The notes under the pieces were generated by a model. It saw only the letters and a list, made by a program, of their open reading frames with translations. It was not told where the DNA came from and made no database searches. 64,000 nucleotides of DNA from Thermoguttaceae bacterium (lineage in GTDB: Bacteria; Planctomycetota; Planctomycetia; Pirellulales; Thermoguttaceae): NCBI GenBank assembly GCA_017408405.1, contig JAFQUP010000164.1, forward strand, positions 1 through 64,000, written 5' to 3'. Of this stretch, positions 16,597 to 26,000 are shown piece by piece. Position 1 is the first letter of the stretch. Each line of letters begins with the position of its first letter. The translations under genes and the position numbers were made by a program.

Positions 16597-17946
16597 CTAT
16601 TGAATTTCCGGAATATCATATTCTTTCCGAAATTCAGGCCGCCAATACTTCTCCGTTTCCGGACAATTGGTGATTTCTCCAGTTGTCTGGTCAATGTCCA
16701 GTTTTACTCCGCCAGTACGCAGCGACGCATTGGCGTAATGGATAAGCATCGTACTCAAATGCCCTTCTTCTACTGGAGAATTGGGAGCTTTGCGTTCCCG
16801 GATCGCGTCAACGAAATTGGACATATGTTCCGGATTCGTATATCGTCCGTATTCTTGCGCTTTGACTACGGGCAGACGCTGCTTTGTTCTGTCGAAAACC
16901 TGCCAGCCGGCACCAAGTCGGCTAATGACCATTAGATAACGGGAACCATAAATCTCAATTCTGGAAGAATTCTGATACCAATACGGAAACATATCGCTTT
17001 CTCGGACGACGAAATCTGTCTCCAACATATACGGAGTTCCCATCATCTGCTCGATATTCATAATCATGTTTCCAAAATCGAACATTACGGAATTGGTGGA
17101 CGGCGGCTGTTCCTTTAGGCGTTCTTTATCAAATCCGCCCCAACTGCAGCATGATTTAGGAATTTTAAGTCCCAAAATCCAACGGGCTACGTCTATTTGG
17201 TGAACTCCCTGGGTTGCCAGAAGACCGTTTCCATAATCCCAAAAATAGCTCCAGACAAGCGCTTTCATAAATGTTGGGGAGAATTCGCGGTATGGGGATG
17301 GACCAATCCAGCGATCCCAATCCAATGAGTCTGGTACCGGGATTGAGGGTTCAAGATTTGGAAGCGGAAAACTCCACATATTATGGACACGGACAAATTC
17401 GATTTTACCAAGATTTCCTTCCTCTATGAATTTTTTCGCGGACAGGCAGTAAGGGGCGGAACGTGTCTGGTTGCCGACACCGACAATTCGATCGTATTTC
17501 CGCGCCGCTTTCACCATCATTTCGCCTTCAAAAGCAGTACGGCTTAGCGGTTTTTCCACGTAAACGTCTTTTCCCGCTTCACACGCCTGAATCGTATGCA
17601 AAGCGTGCCAGTGGTCAGGGGTAACGAGAACGACAGCGTCAACCGACCTGTCGTCAAAAATTACGCGCGCATCCTGAATGACTTTGGTTTCCATGTCTTC
17701 CTGTTTTACCTGATTCATGCGGTGCCGGGCACGATTCAGGTCCACGTCGCAACAGTAAAAAAAACGAACATCATCACGCGGCCTCTTGAGAAAATCACGG
17801 CATACCCAGTCTGAACGGGAACCGCAGCCAATCACTGCCAAATTTACCCGATCATTAACCTGAGATGAATAAGCTGATCGAGGATTGCTTAAAATCGAGA
17901 CTGCTCCAAGAGCTGAAGACAATTTTACGAACTCTCGTCGTTTCAT
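16597..17946 (-). CDS. Gfo/Idh/MocA family oxidoreductase, Tat-exported
   Basis: 449 residues. The N-terminus KRREFVKLSSALGAVSIL is a twin-arginine signal, so the folded, NAD(P)-loaded enzyme is probably exported. The Rossmann part has VNLAVIGCGSRS, DAVVLVTPDHWHALH and the family's catalytic YVEKPLSR. The C-terminal half has the alpha/beta substrate domain with GVHQIDVARWILG. Substrates in this large family are sugars, inositols or their derivatives; planctomycetes carry many secreted members for polysaccharide breakdown. ATG at 17946 is chosen because it begins the Tat signal and follows an AAAGG site; the open frame extends 20 codons further without one. It is a single leftward gene. Confidence 0.9.
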   Translation of the reverse strand: MKRREFVKLSSALGAVSILSNPRSAYSSQVNDRVNLAVIGCGSRSDWVCRDFLKRPRDDVRFFYCCDVDLNRARHRMNQVKQEDMETKVIQDARVIFDDRSVDAVVLVTPDHWHALHTIQACEAGKDVYVEKPLSRTAFEGEMMVKAARKYDRIVGVGNQTRSAPYCLSAKKFIEEGNLGKIEFVRVHNMWSFPLPNLEPSIPVPDSLDWDRWIGPSPYREFSPTFMKALVWSYFWDYGNGLLATQGVHQIDVARWILGLKIPKSCCSWGGFDKERLKEQPPSTNSVMFDFGNMIMNIEQMMGTPYMLETDFVVRESDMFPYWYQNSSRIEIYGSRYLMVISRLGAGWQVFDRTKQRLPVVKAQEYGRYTNPEHMSNFVDAIRERKAPNSPVEEGHLSTMLIHYANASLRTGGVKLDIDQTTGEITNCPETEKYWRPEFRKEYDIPEIQ

Positions 17947-18262
17947 GGGAAATTTTTCCTTTCGAACCTGGAATAAATGGCGGGAATTTTTTAGATTGAT
18001 TCTCATTTTAATTCATTTTTCTAAAAAATCAATGTTCCATAATTTATTATTAAAAATTTTTTATTATTTACCTTTACTATTGGAACATTTTAATGATAAA
18101 AATGAGGTAAAAGCAAGAAAAATAGAGAATTTGAATAAAATTTTTAATAAAATGGAGAAAATGACTTGAATTTAGACTGAAAATGTGGAAAAATCAAAAT
18201 AAAGCAAATAATCGTTAAATTTTAAAGATTAGGTCAAGTGTTTTGAAGTAAGGAGACTGAAA

Positions 18263-18511
18263 ATGCTAATACTTTCGCGAAGACTTGATGAAAGTCTCGT
18301 CATTGGAGGTAATATTGAAGTGATAATCACCGGTATTTCTGGTAATAAGGTTTCATTGGGTATTGCGGCACCACCCGATGTGTCCGTTTTTCGAAAAGAA
18401 CTGTGTGCTTCCCCGAGAGAGCAGACCGCGGGTAATCCATCCAGCTCTTCCAGAAAGAAATACTGGAAAACATCAGTAAATGTTCAGTCACTTACTACGT
18501 TTATTCGTTGA
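18263..18511 (+). CDS. csrA: carbon storage regulator CsrA
   Basis: 82 residues. The N-terminal 48 match the family: MLILSRRLDESLVIGG, ITGISGNKVSLGIAAP and the RNA-binding VFRKEL. CsrA dimers bind GGA loops in mRNA leaders and alter translation. The tail from residue 49 is Ser/Lys-rich and has no counterpart in short CsrA proteins. AAGGAG lies 7 bases before the ATG. The upstream region (18007-18262) is A/T-rich and shared with the divergent oxidoreductase gene. FliW, a common partner, is absent. Confidence 0.88.
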   Translation: MLILSRRLDESLVIGGNIEVIITGISGNKVSLGIAAPPDVSVFRKELCASPREQTAGNPSSSSRKKYWKTSVNVQSLTTFIR

Positions 18512-18698
18512 TTAAAGTTTAATCCGCGTGAAATCCTTTATCCTGTCAGATCGTTATGGCGGGAAACGTTTTGGAAAATATCGGCAACAATTCTCCAATT
18601 ACCGGCAATCGTATGCCGTTATTTTTGGAAGAATTTGCCGCAAAAGGGATTCATACTGTTTGAAATTCTCTATTTATGGTATGCCGAGGAGTAATATC

Positions 18699-18857
18699 AT
18701 GAAAAAAACTTTGATCCTGGTAACATTGTTTTTCTCTTTTTTTATTGGCAGAACCGTTTCCGCTGATTTATTGAAAGAGGGAACACTTTCAGTTCATTCT
18801 GGCTGGAAACTGGTTTTTGAGGAGGCGTTTGCTTCTGATCGAGTTTGGCGGAAGTAA
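18699..18857 (+). CDS. very small secreted protein
   Basis: 52 residues beginning with a classical signal peptide (MKKTLILVTLFFSFFIGRTVSA). Only about 28 residues remain after cleavage, with a GWKLVFEEAF segment like the opening strand of secreted concanavalin-type proteins, so it could be the remnant of a larger gene. The ATG at 18699 is favoured by GAGGAG seven bases upstream; the frame is open to 18528 but without a ribosome binding site. It lies between csrA and a DUF1559 gene. Function unknown. Confidence 0.5.
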   Translation: MKKTLILVTLFFSFFIGRTVSADLLKEGTLSVHSGWKLVFEEAFASDRVWRK

Positions 18858-19060
18858 CTTTTTGAGAAAAGTATTAAGAGAAAGAGTTCCAGAGAAACGA
18901 TTTTTATTGAAAAGATTTCAAATTTAGTGAAGAATCGTTCGCTGGATTTTTTTGGGGGGGGATTTTTTGGCCCCCTCTTTACGTTTGTGAGAAAAAAGAC
19001 TATAATTGGTGAAGTTTGAGGCATGAGGGAAGTCTTTTTTTTGTGTGAAGCCAACAAGAA

Positions 19061-20044
19061 ATGAGCATTTTTATTTTAGGCCGTACGCGTTTTTTGAATT
19101 TTAGTATTTTTGATTTTTACCGGGCAGATAAATTCAGGCATATTTCCAATCGGCAGGTGTTTTCTCAGGATGATCTGTTTTTTAGGCAGAGAAATGGGCG
19201 TTCCTTTTTCAAAAAAGAAGGCATTCGTTTTGGTTTTACGCTTGTGGAACTTTTGGTGGTTATCGCGATAATTGGAATGTTAGTAGGCCTTCTTTTACCG
19301 GCGATTCAGGCAGCCCGAGACGCGGCAAGAAATCTTCAATGTTCCAATAATTTGAAACAAATCGGTCTTGGGATACTTCAGCATGAAGTGGAAATGAGCC
19401 GTTTTCCGCCGTCTCACACGATTAAACCGGCTGAACATAATATCCTGTCATTGATTCTTTCGTATTTGGAGCAGGGAAATGTAGCCGCGCAGATGGATCT
19501 TAACATGAATTGGAATAAAGGACCGAATTCCGCGGCGAGCCAGACTGACATTGCGATTTTTCATTGTCCGATGACACCGGAAGTAACGGAATTTACGTCG
19601 GATTACGCAGCCAACACGAAGATTCAGCCAGTGGTTTACAAAAAATTTATTTCCGCCGGGTTGACTCGTGAGCGAAGTCTCTGGTATGGTATGCTTCGTC
19701 CAGATACCCGGTCTCTCAAAGCCGGAGAAATTCGGGATGGACTGTCGAATACTTTCCTGTTTTTCGAGGATTGCGGTCGTCCAATTGGGTATACGGAGCA
19801 TACTCCGGACGGCTCGAAGATAACCGGCTCACGCTGGGCAGACGTGGATGCTTTTTTCTATACGCACTCAACGACAGGGATGAAATTTATTAATTGCAAT
19901 AATCATAATGAGATTTTCAGTTTTCATCGAAACGGGTGTTTTTATCTTTACGCGGACGGTTCGGTTCATTTCCATGACGCAGGCATAGATCCGGATATTT
20001 TCTTTTCGCTTTTCACGTATAATCAGCAGGATGGGGTAAATTGA
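19061..20044 (+). CDS. DUF1559 protein with prepilin-type signal
   Basis: 327 residues. Residues about 66-85 hold the type IV pilin-like signal [15 protein letters not shown], followed by [28 protein letters not shown], the diagnostic DUF1559 (SBP_bac_10) opening. The C-terminal end has the family's [10 protein letters not shown]. Planctomycetes have dozens of such proteins, which are thought to be processed like pseudopilins. This copy has an unusually long region of about 65 residues before the signal; a later start near the [11 protein letters not shown] segment would give the normal form, but there is no clear ribosome binding site to choose it. Exact role unknown. Confidence 0.88.
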   Translation: MSIFILGRTRFLNFSIFDFYRADKFRHISNRQVFSQDDLFFRQRNGRSFFKKEGIRFGFTLVELLVVIAIIGMLVGLLLPAIQAARDAARNLQCSNNLKQIGLGILQHEVEMSRFPPSHTIKPAEHNILSLILSYLEQGNVAAQMDLNMNWNKGPNSAASQTDIAIFHCPMTPEVTEFTSDYAANTKIQPVVYKKFISAGLTRERSLWYGMLRPDTRSLKAGEIRDGLSNTFLFFEDCGRPIGYTEHTPDGSKITGSRWADVDAFFYTHSTTGMKFINCNNHNEIFSFHRNGCFYLYADGSVHFHDAGIDPDIFFSLFTYNQQDGVN

Positions 20045-20181
20045 GGCAATTTAATGTGAAGTTTCTTGAATTTCTTTGAGCGGATCTGGTTGAAAATTTG
20101 ATAATATTTCCGAAATCTTGCTAAATTTTCATTTTGACGATGGAAAGTCCAGAAATTTTTGAAAATTTTTCTGTTTGCTGC

Positions 20182-20210
20182 TTGCATATTTTTAAAAGAC
20201 ACGATATAAT
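20182..20210 (+). promoter_or_regulatory. promoter of the ECF sigma factor gene
   Basis: TTGCAT (20182-20187), 17 bases, TATAAT (20205-20210). Identical hexamers and spacing to the dnaN promoter. Confidence 0.65.
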
Positions 20211-20301
20211 CAAAATGGAGAAAGGTGAAGGACTTTCTGAGGCGGTTTTTCTCCTGATATTTTCCAGTTCGAGAAACACCCAGACAAAACGGAGGTTAAA
20301 A

Positions 20302-20871
20302 ATGGCTCTTTCTGAATTTGACCGCAATCTTCTTGACCGCTGTATTCAGAAACAGGCCCAGGCGTGGGAAGAGTTTGTGGATCGTTTTGCCGGATTGGTT
20401 CTTTATGTTGTTCAGACGACCTGCCAGGCCCGAAAATTTACGGTTGATTTTACGGTTCAGGAAGACTTGGTTCAGGAAGTTTTTTTCGCGATTCTTTCTG
20501 ATAATTTTGTGGTGCTCAGACGTTTTCGCGGAAATTGCAGTCTGGCGGCCTATCTTACGGTCATTGCCAGGCGTGTTGTCGTCAAATCGCTTCTTCAGAA
20601 ACACGGTCCGACGGTTTCTTTTTCCGTTGCCGGCATAAATGAGACTGTTTCAGAGCACCCAGTAAATTCAACCGCGGAAGAATATATTGAAAATATGGAC
20701 GAGATTCTTTATCTGATTTCCCGTCTTCCGGAAAGAGAGGCGAAAGTCGTCAAAATGTATCATTTGGAGCAGAAAAGCTACGCGGAGATTTCATCAATTT
20801 TGGGGATTCCAGAAAACACAATTGGCCCCACTCTTTCACGTGCCCGGGATTTAATGCGGAAAAATGGGTAA
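20302..20871 (+). CDS. ECF-type RNA polymerase sigma factor
   Basis: 189 residues. Region 2 is seen in EDLVQEVFFAIL and FRGNCSLAAYLTVIARRVV; region 4 in LPEREAKVVKMYHLEQKSYAEISSILGIPENTIGPTLSRARDLMRK, an HTH. There is no region 1 or 3, as expected for group 4 factors. It directs RNA polymerase to a small regulon. The ATG at 20302 has GGAGG six bases upstream; a longer open frame from 20134 would run through the promoter. No anti-sigma gene follows, only a 512-base gap, so control may be by another route, as for many planctomycete ECF groups. Confidence 0.88.
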   Translation: MALSEFDRNLLDRCIQKQAQAWEEFVDRFAGLVLYVVQTTCQARKFTVDFTVQEDLVQEVFFAILSDNFVVLRRFRGNCSLAAYLTVIARRVVVKSLLQKHGPTVSFSVAGINETVSEHPVNSTAEEYIENMDEILYLISRLPEREAKVVKMYHLEQKSYAEISSILGIPENTIGPTLSRARDLMRKNG

Positions 20872-21383
20872 AGAATGGAGTTGCCAGAGGTTATCTCAAT
20901 TCTCCAGTGAAAGTTCGCTGCTGTGATGATTCGAAAGCTGATTCGGGAAATTGAAAAATACCCGTTATTGGTTTTTTATTTTCAGTGGCATCCAGAAGGA
21001 GCTGATTTTAGTTTTTTTCTTTATTTTCTTTTTGTTTTTTGTGAGTCACTCTTTTTGGGGGAGATAAATTTTCTATTTTTTCCAAATTTCCTGGATTAAG
21101 ATGAGAGTGGAATAAAGAAAATTCAATTAGCAGGATTTTTTCGGTTTCTTGAGTGGAACATTAAAATTAATTGGTAAAATTTTGGTGAATTTCTCTTGAA
21201 ATTTACCGGAAAAGGCCCCCACCCCTTGGCAATTGATAAATTTTTTGTTAAAATTCATGGTTAAAGAAAAATATTTCCTGTGGGGAAATAATCCGGATTT
21301 TTGGGAGATATTTTTTATTTGGGAATTTATTTTACCGAAAGCTCAAGAGCTTGGGGAAGTCAAATTTAAATTAAAGGAATCAT
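20872..21383. other. 512-base gap upstream of glgC
   Basis: No gene is seen. It contains T-rich tracts around 21010-21060 and a promoter at 21226-21254. The C-rich word GGCCCCCACCCC stands just before that promoter. Confidence 0.6.
21226..21254 (+). promoter_or_regulatory. glgC promoter
   Basis: TTGGCA (21226-21231), 17 bases, TAAAAT (21249-21254). It leaves a long leader of about 125 bases before glgC. Confidence 0.5.
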
Positions 21384-22667
21384 ATGGACAACGTACTCGC
21401 ACTTATTCTCGGCGGCGGCCGCGGCACACGTCTTTATCCTTTGACCAAGGTTCGTTCAAAGCCGGCAGTTCCTGTGGCTGGAAAGTATCGCTTAATTGAC
21501 ATTCCACTTTCAAACTGCATTAATAGCGGAATTCTCAAAGTTTATGTGTTGACGCAGTTTAACTCAATGAGCCTTCATCGCCATATTCGAAGTTCCTATG
21601 CTTTTGATATTTATCGGCATGGTTTCATCGAGATATTGGCAGCAGAGCAGACCATAGATAATCCGCATTGGTATGAAGGGACGGCGGACGCGGTAAAGAA
21701 GAGTCTGCGGTACATAGAAAGCAATAACGTGGATTACGTCATTATTCTTTCTGGAGATCAGCTTTATCGAATGGATTTTCGCGAAATGCTGCGAGTTCAT
21801 CAGGAAAGTGGGGCGGACGCGACCATTGCTTCCATTCCAGTTACCGCGGCTGAAACGAAGGGGTTGGGGATCATGCGCATTGATTCTGAAACCGGTCAGG
21901 TCGGCGGTTTTCTTGAAAAGCCCAAAGATGAATCGGAACTGAGCGGTTTTGAGATTGATTCGGAATGGATTCGTACCCAAAATGTTGAGCCGAATGGGAG
22001 AAATTATCTTGCCAGCATGGGCATCTATATTTTCAACAAGAGTATGCTCGTTCATACCTTGAAAAAGACGGAGTATAAAGATTTTGGAAAAGAGGTTTTT
22101 CCAGCACTTATCCACAGCAAGAAAGTCCATACTTATGTTTTTGATGGATATTGGGAAGATATTGGAACAATTCGTTCATTTTTTGAGGCGAATCTGAGTT
22201 TGGCCAAACCGAATCCTCCATTCCAGATGTTTGAACCGGATGCTCCTATCTATACGAACGCGAGATTTCTTCCCTCGACGACAATCAGTGGCGCGACAGT
22301 TTCCAATTCGCTTATCGCGGATGGCTGTTTCATTGGGAAAGGTACCGTTATCGATAACTCTGTCATTGGAGTTCGATGTCAGATTGGCGAGGACGTGACG
22401 ATTAAAAACTGCGTTGTCATGGGGGCGGATTTTTATGATCACGAAGACAGTACGGAGGATGATAAAAATCCGATACCGCTTGGCATTGGAAAGGGCAGCT
22501 TTATTGAGAATGCCATTATCGATAAAAACTGCCGAATTGGTGAAAATGTTCGAATCGTGAATCAGGGAGATGTTCTTGAGGCTGAGGAGAATGAAATTTG
22601 CCAGATCGTTGACGGAATCGTAGTGGTTCAAAAAGGAAACAGTATTCCTAATGGCTGGAAAATGTGA
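21384..22667 (+). CDS. glgC: glucose-1-phosphate adenylyltransferase
   Basis: 427 residues. It has the nucleotide site LGGGRGTRLYPLT, the allosteric and substrate segment RSKPAVPVAGKYRLIDIPLSN, the GDQLYRMD motif and the GLGIMRID region, then a C-terminal left-handed beta-helix with hexapeptide repeats (ISGATVSNSLIADG and following). It makes ADP-glucose for glycogen synthesis. The length and the KYRLID segment fit the GlgC/plant small-subunit group. AAAGG lies eight bases before the ATG. glgA or glgB is not adjacent. Confidence 0.95.
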   Translation: MDNVLALILGGGRGTRLYPLTKVRSKPAVPVAGKYRLIDIPLSNCINSGILKVYVLTQFNSMSLHRHIRSSYAFDIYRHGFIEILAAEQTIDNPHWYEGTADAVKKSLRYIESNNVDYVIILSGDQLYRMDFREMLRVHQESGADATIASIPVTAAETKGLGIMRIDSETGQVGGFLEKPKDESELSGFEIDSEWIRTQNVEPNGRNYLASMGIYIFNKSMLVHTLKKTEYKDFGKEVFPALIHSKKVHTYVFDGYWEDIGTIRSFFEANLSLAKPNPPFQMFEPDAPIYTNARFLPSTTISGATVSNSLIADGCFIGKGTVIDNSVIGVRCQIGEDVTIKNCVVMGADFYDHEDSTEDDKNPIPLGIGKGSFIENAIIDKNCRIGENVRIVNQGDVLEAEENEICQIVDGIVVVQKGNSIPNGWKM

Positions 22668-23003
22668 AATTTAACGGAGGAACGGTTTTTAGTTAAACTG
22701 TTCTGAAATTAATTACTAAACAAAAAATCAAAAAGGATTTGATTAAAAGTTGATATTCCGAAAATTTCATTAGATAAGGACTTTTAAAGGGACTTTCCCA
22801 AAATGTCTTTTCTGTGAGAAGAACGAGAGTGTTTGGGCATTTCCTTAAAGTCAGAATTTCAGAATAGTTCTGAAATTTTAGAACGTGAAACACGGAAGTA
22901 TCAAATGATTTCTCTTGGATTCATGGCATTTTTTTGCGTTTGATATGGCGTTAAAAGTAATGGAGCTGAATCAAAGAGAATGTCACAGGAAAAGGAAAAA
23001 AAT
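22668..23003. other. 336-base gap between glgC and the giant lipoprotein gene
   Basis: AT-rich, no gene and no clear promoter or terminator found. The only marked feature is the AAAGG ribosome binding site of the next gene just before 23004. Confidence 0.4.
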
Positions 23004-26000
23004 ATGAAATCCAACTGGAAATTAACGTCTTTAGTAATATCAACCGCTGCCTTGATGACAGGCTGTCAACCTCCGGTAGATCGTAACGCGGAAATGCCTG
23101 ATGCTCAGGAATCCGCTGCCGCGTCCGAGGCAATCTCGTCGGAAACCGAATCGGCTGTTAGTGAAACTTCGGCTCCCTCCCGTTTGTCTGACGCATCGAT
23201 GGAAATAATTCCGGAGGCGATGAAAGTATTTACGGAATTTCCGAAAGAAAAAACATCTGCCGCTCTTAAAGCGTATCTTGATTCAATTGGAGGCCCTGAA
23301 TTTCAGGCGGTTTATCTTTCATTGAGTCAAGCGCAGGATGAAAGCAGCAGATTAGGCTTAATGGCCGCCCAAAAGGTCATTAATGATAATCGCAAGCTGG
23401 CCGCGGATTTGATTCTTGGTTCGGAAGACGCGACAGAAGAGGAGTATCGTGCCGCGCTTTTTGTTAAATTGGATGGAATGAGCAGCTCTAATGCTTCCAT
23501 TGATGGAAAAGAGCTTGAGTTTAAGGCTGTCCATGATCAGATTGCGAGCGGAAAATTCCCGAAAATGGCGGAATTGGTGAACTGTCAGCTGAAATCCGTG
23601 AAACTCATGGACAAAGTAAACAGTCTTTACTCTGGCGGTAATCCGAAAGCGGAAGACATCGAGAGTTTTTATGCGGAATACGCTTCGCAGGTTGAAGAGG
23701 TTCTGAAAGCGGATATGCTGAGTGATTTCCAGCTTCAGATGATTCTTTCTTTGACTCAGCTTTACCAGGAGCAGCCAGCACGGGTTCTGACGATTTTTGA
23801 AAAACTTCACGCTGCGATTAAGGATAAGCCGGAAGAGAAGTGGAAGGGGCTTTGCTCAATGCTCGAGCCGCAGATTCAGTCCCTGAAGAAAGATGTGGAA
23901 ATTCAGGAGACCAAACCGGAGCAGGTGGATGAATTTCTTGCGCCGTATCGAAATCTTCCGGAAGAAAAGACGAGTGCCAATTACGCGGAGTATTTGAAAA
24001 ATTTCACGAGTGAAAAGTTTCAGGAAACGGCTCAGGCACTCCTTGCCGTGAGAAATGAGGAAGTTAATAAAAAAGTTCTTTCTGTGATGGATGAGATTCA
24101 AACCAACGCGGGAACCGCGGCGGATACTCTTCTTAAGGCGGAAGATGCTTCGGAAGAACAGTTTAAAACGGCCTTAAACATGAAGTTTCATCTGGCAATG
24201 GCGTACTCCAATCCGGAGGAAAAACCAACGCTTGCGCAGTTGAAGGAAAAATATGCCGCGTTGAAAGATGAGATTGGAAAGAGTAAATTCCCTAAATTTG
24301 CGGATACGGTGGAGTGTTACGTTCAGGCGGTTTCCATTCTTGAGAAAACGGAAAAATTCTTTCTTGGTGAAGTGCAGCCGACTTCAGAGGATCTCAACTC
24401 GATTTATCCGGATTTGAAAGAACTTGCGGAGAGTACGGCAAAAGCGGATGCTCTGGAAGGTCTTCCGTTGGAAGTTCTGATGCAGTCGTCATCTCTTTTA
24501 CGAGCCGATAAGGAGAAGGTCAAGGAACTGTTCAATCTGTTAATTCAGGGACTTGAGGGTAAAACTGATGAAAATTCCAAGATGTTCCTCAGTTCTCTCA
24601 AAATGCAAGTGGCGATGCTTGACAATCCGCAAATGGCCCAGCAAATGTCCCAAACGCAGGATTCGCAGGCGGCTCAGTCTGCTCCGGCTAAACCGGAATT
24701 GACGGCAGAACAGGTTGAAGAACTTAAAGCGAAACTTGAAGCTTACGCGAAACTTCCGGAAGAAAAAACGGCTTCCGCTCTTGAAACGTACGTGAAATCA
24801 ATTGATTCACCGGAATTTCAGGAAATCGTTTCTCCTCTTTTCCAGAAATCTGAGGAGGAACTCCAGAAATGGCTTACTGAGACAATGAATCGGGTGAATG
24901 AGTCGCTTAAAGAAGCATTGAAGCTGATTTGCCTGTCTCAGGACGCGACGGAAGATCAGTTCAAGGAAGCGCTCCAGTTTCGTCTGGATGTGATGCGTGC
25001 GGATAAGGTGCGCAAAAATATTGAACCGGATTACGCGGCATTAACGGAAGAAGTTAAGTCCAGCCGCTTTCCAAAGCTGGTTTCACTCGTGGATCTGGAC
25101 GCGTCATCTGCCGGCTTGATGAATGAGGCGAACGCGCTGTTTGCTTCTGGAGATGAACCGACGCCGGAACAGAAAAACGAACTGTTTGCCAAATTTTCTG
25201 AATACCTCGACAAAGTATTGGCTGCCGATGCCCTCAATGGTCCGCAGCTTCAGGTCACGATGCAGGTATCGAGTATTTTCGCGGATGATGATTCGAAAAT
25301 GAAGCCGTTCTGCGAAAAAATGGTGAAAGGTTTGGAAGGAAAAGACGATCCGCAGTCCAAACAGCTGACTGAAATGTTCCAGAAGCGTCTTGATGAAATT
25401 GAATTCTTGAGCAAACCGATGGAATTCACCGCGCCGGAAGGAACCGAACTGGATGAACTCAAAAAAATGGTAACGCAGAAGATGGAGATTATCATGCGTT
25501 CCATGCGGGGAGGCATTCCGACAGAAAAATTGGCTGAGTTCAGGACCGCGGTTGAGAAATTTGGAAATGAAAAGCTTACGGCGTATACCGCGTGGCAGAT
25601 AGATCTTATCCACCTGATTCCAATGCTTTCAGGTCCGGAGTTTAAGCTGGATGAATTTAAAACCAAATATCTTGAGTGCGTTAAGACCGGCTCGGAGAAT
25701 GAGCTGTTTAACATAAACTGTCTTCAGATGTGCATTCAGATGGCAGCGGTTGCTTCCCAGAGGCCAGGCATGATGGATTCTCCGGAAAACAAAGCGCAGC
25801 TTCAGGAAATGTTCGAAACTCTTCTTCCTGTTTGCGATAAAGTGGCGGCTCCTGAAACCGAGCAGTTCCGTCAGAGTATTCAGGCAATGATTGAGGAAAT
25901 GAAGAAACCGATCGAAATTTCTCCGGAAGATTCTGGTTTGACTTCACCCTTGTCACCGCCTCCGGCAGCGGAAGGGGCTAGTGCGGAAGCACTTCCGGAG

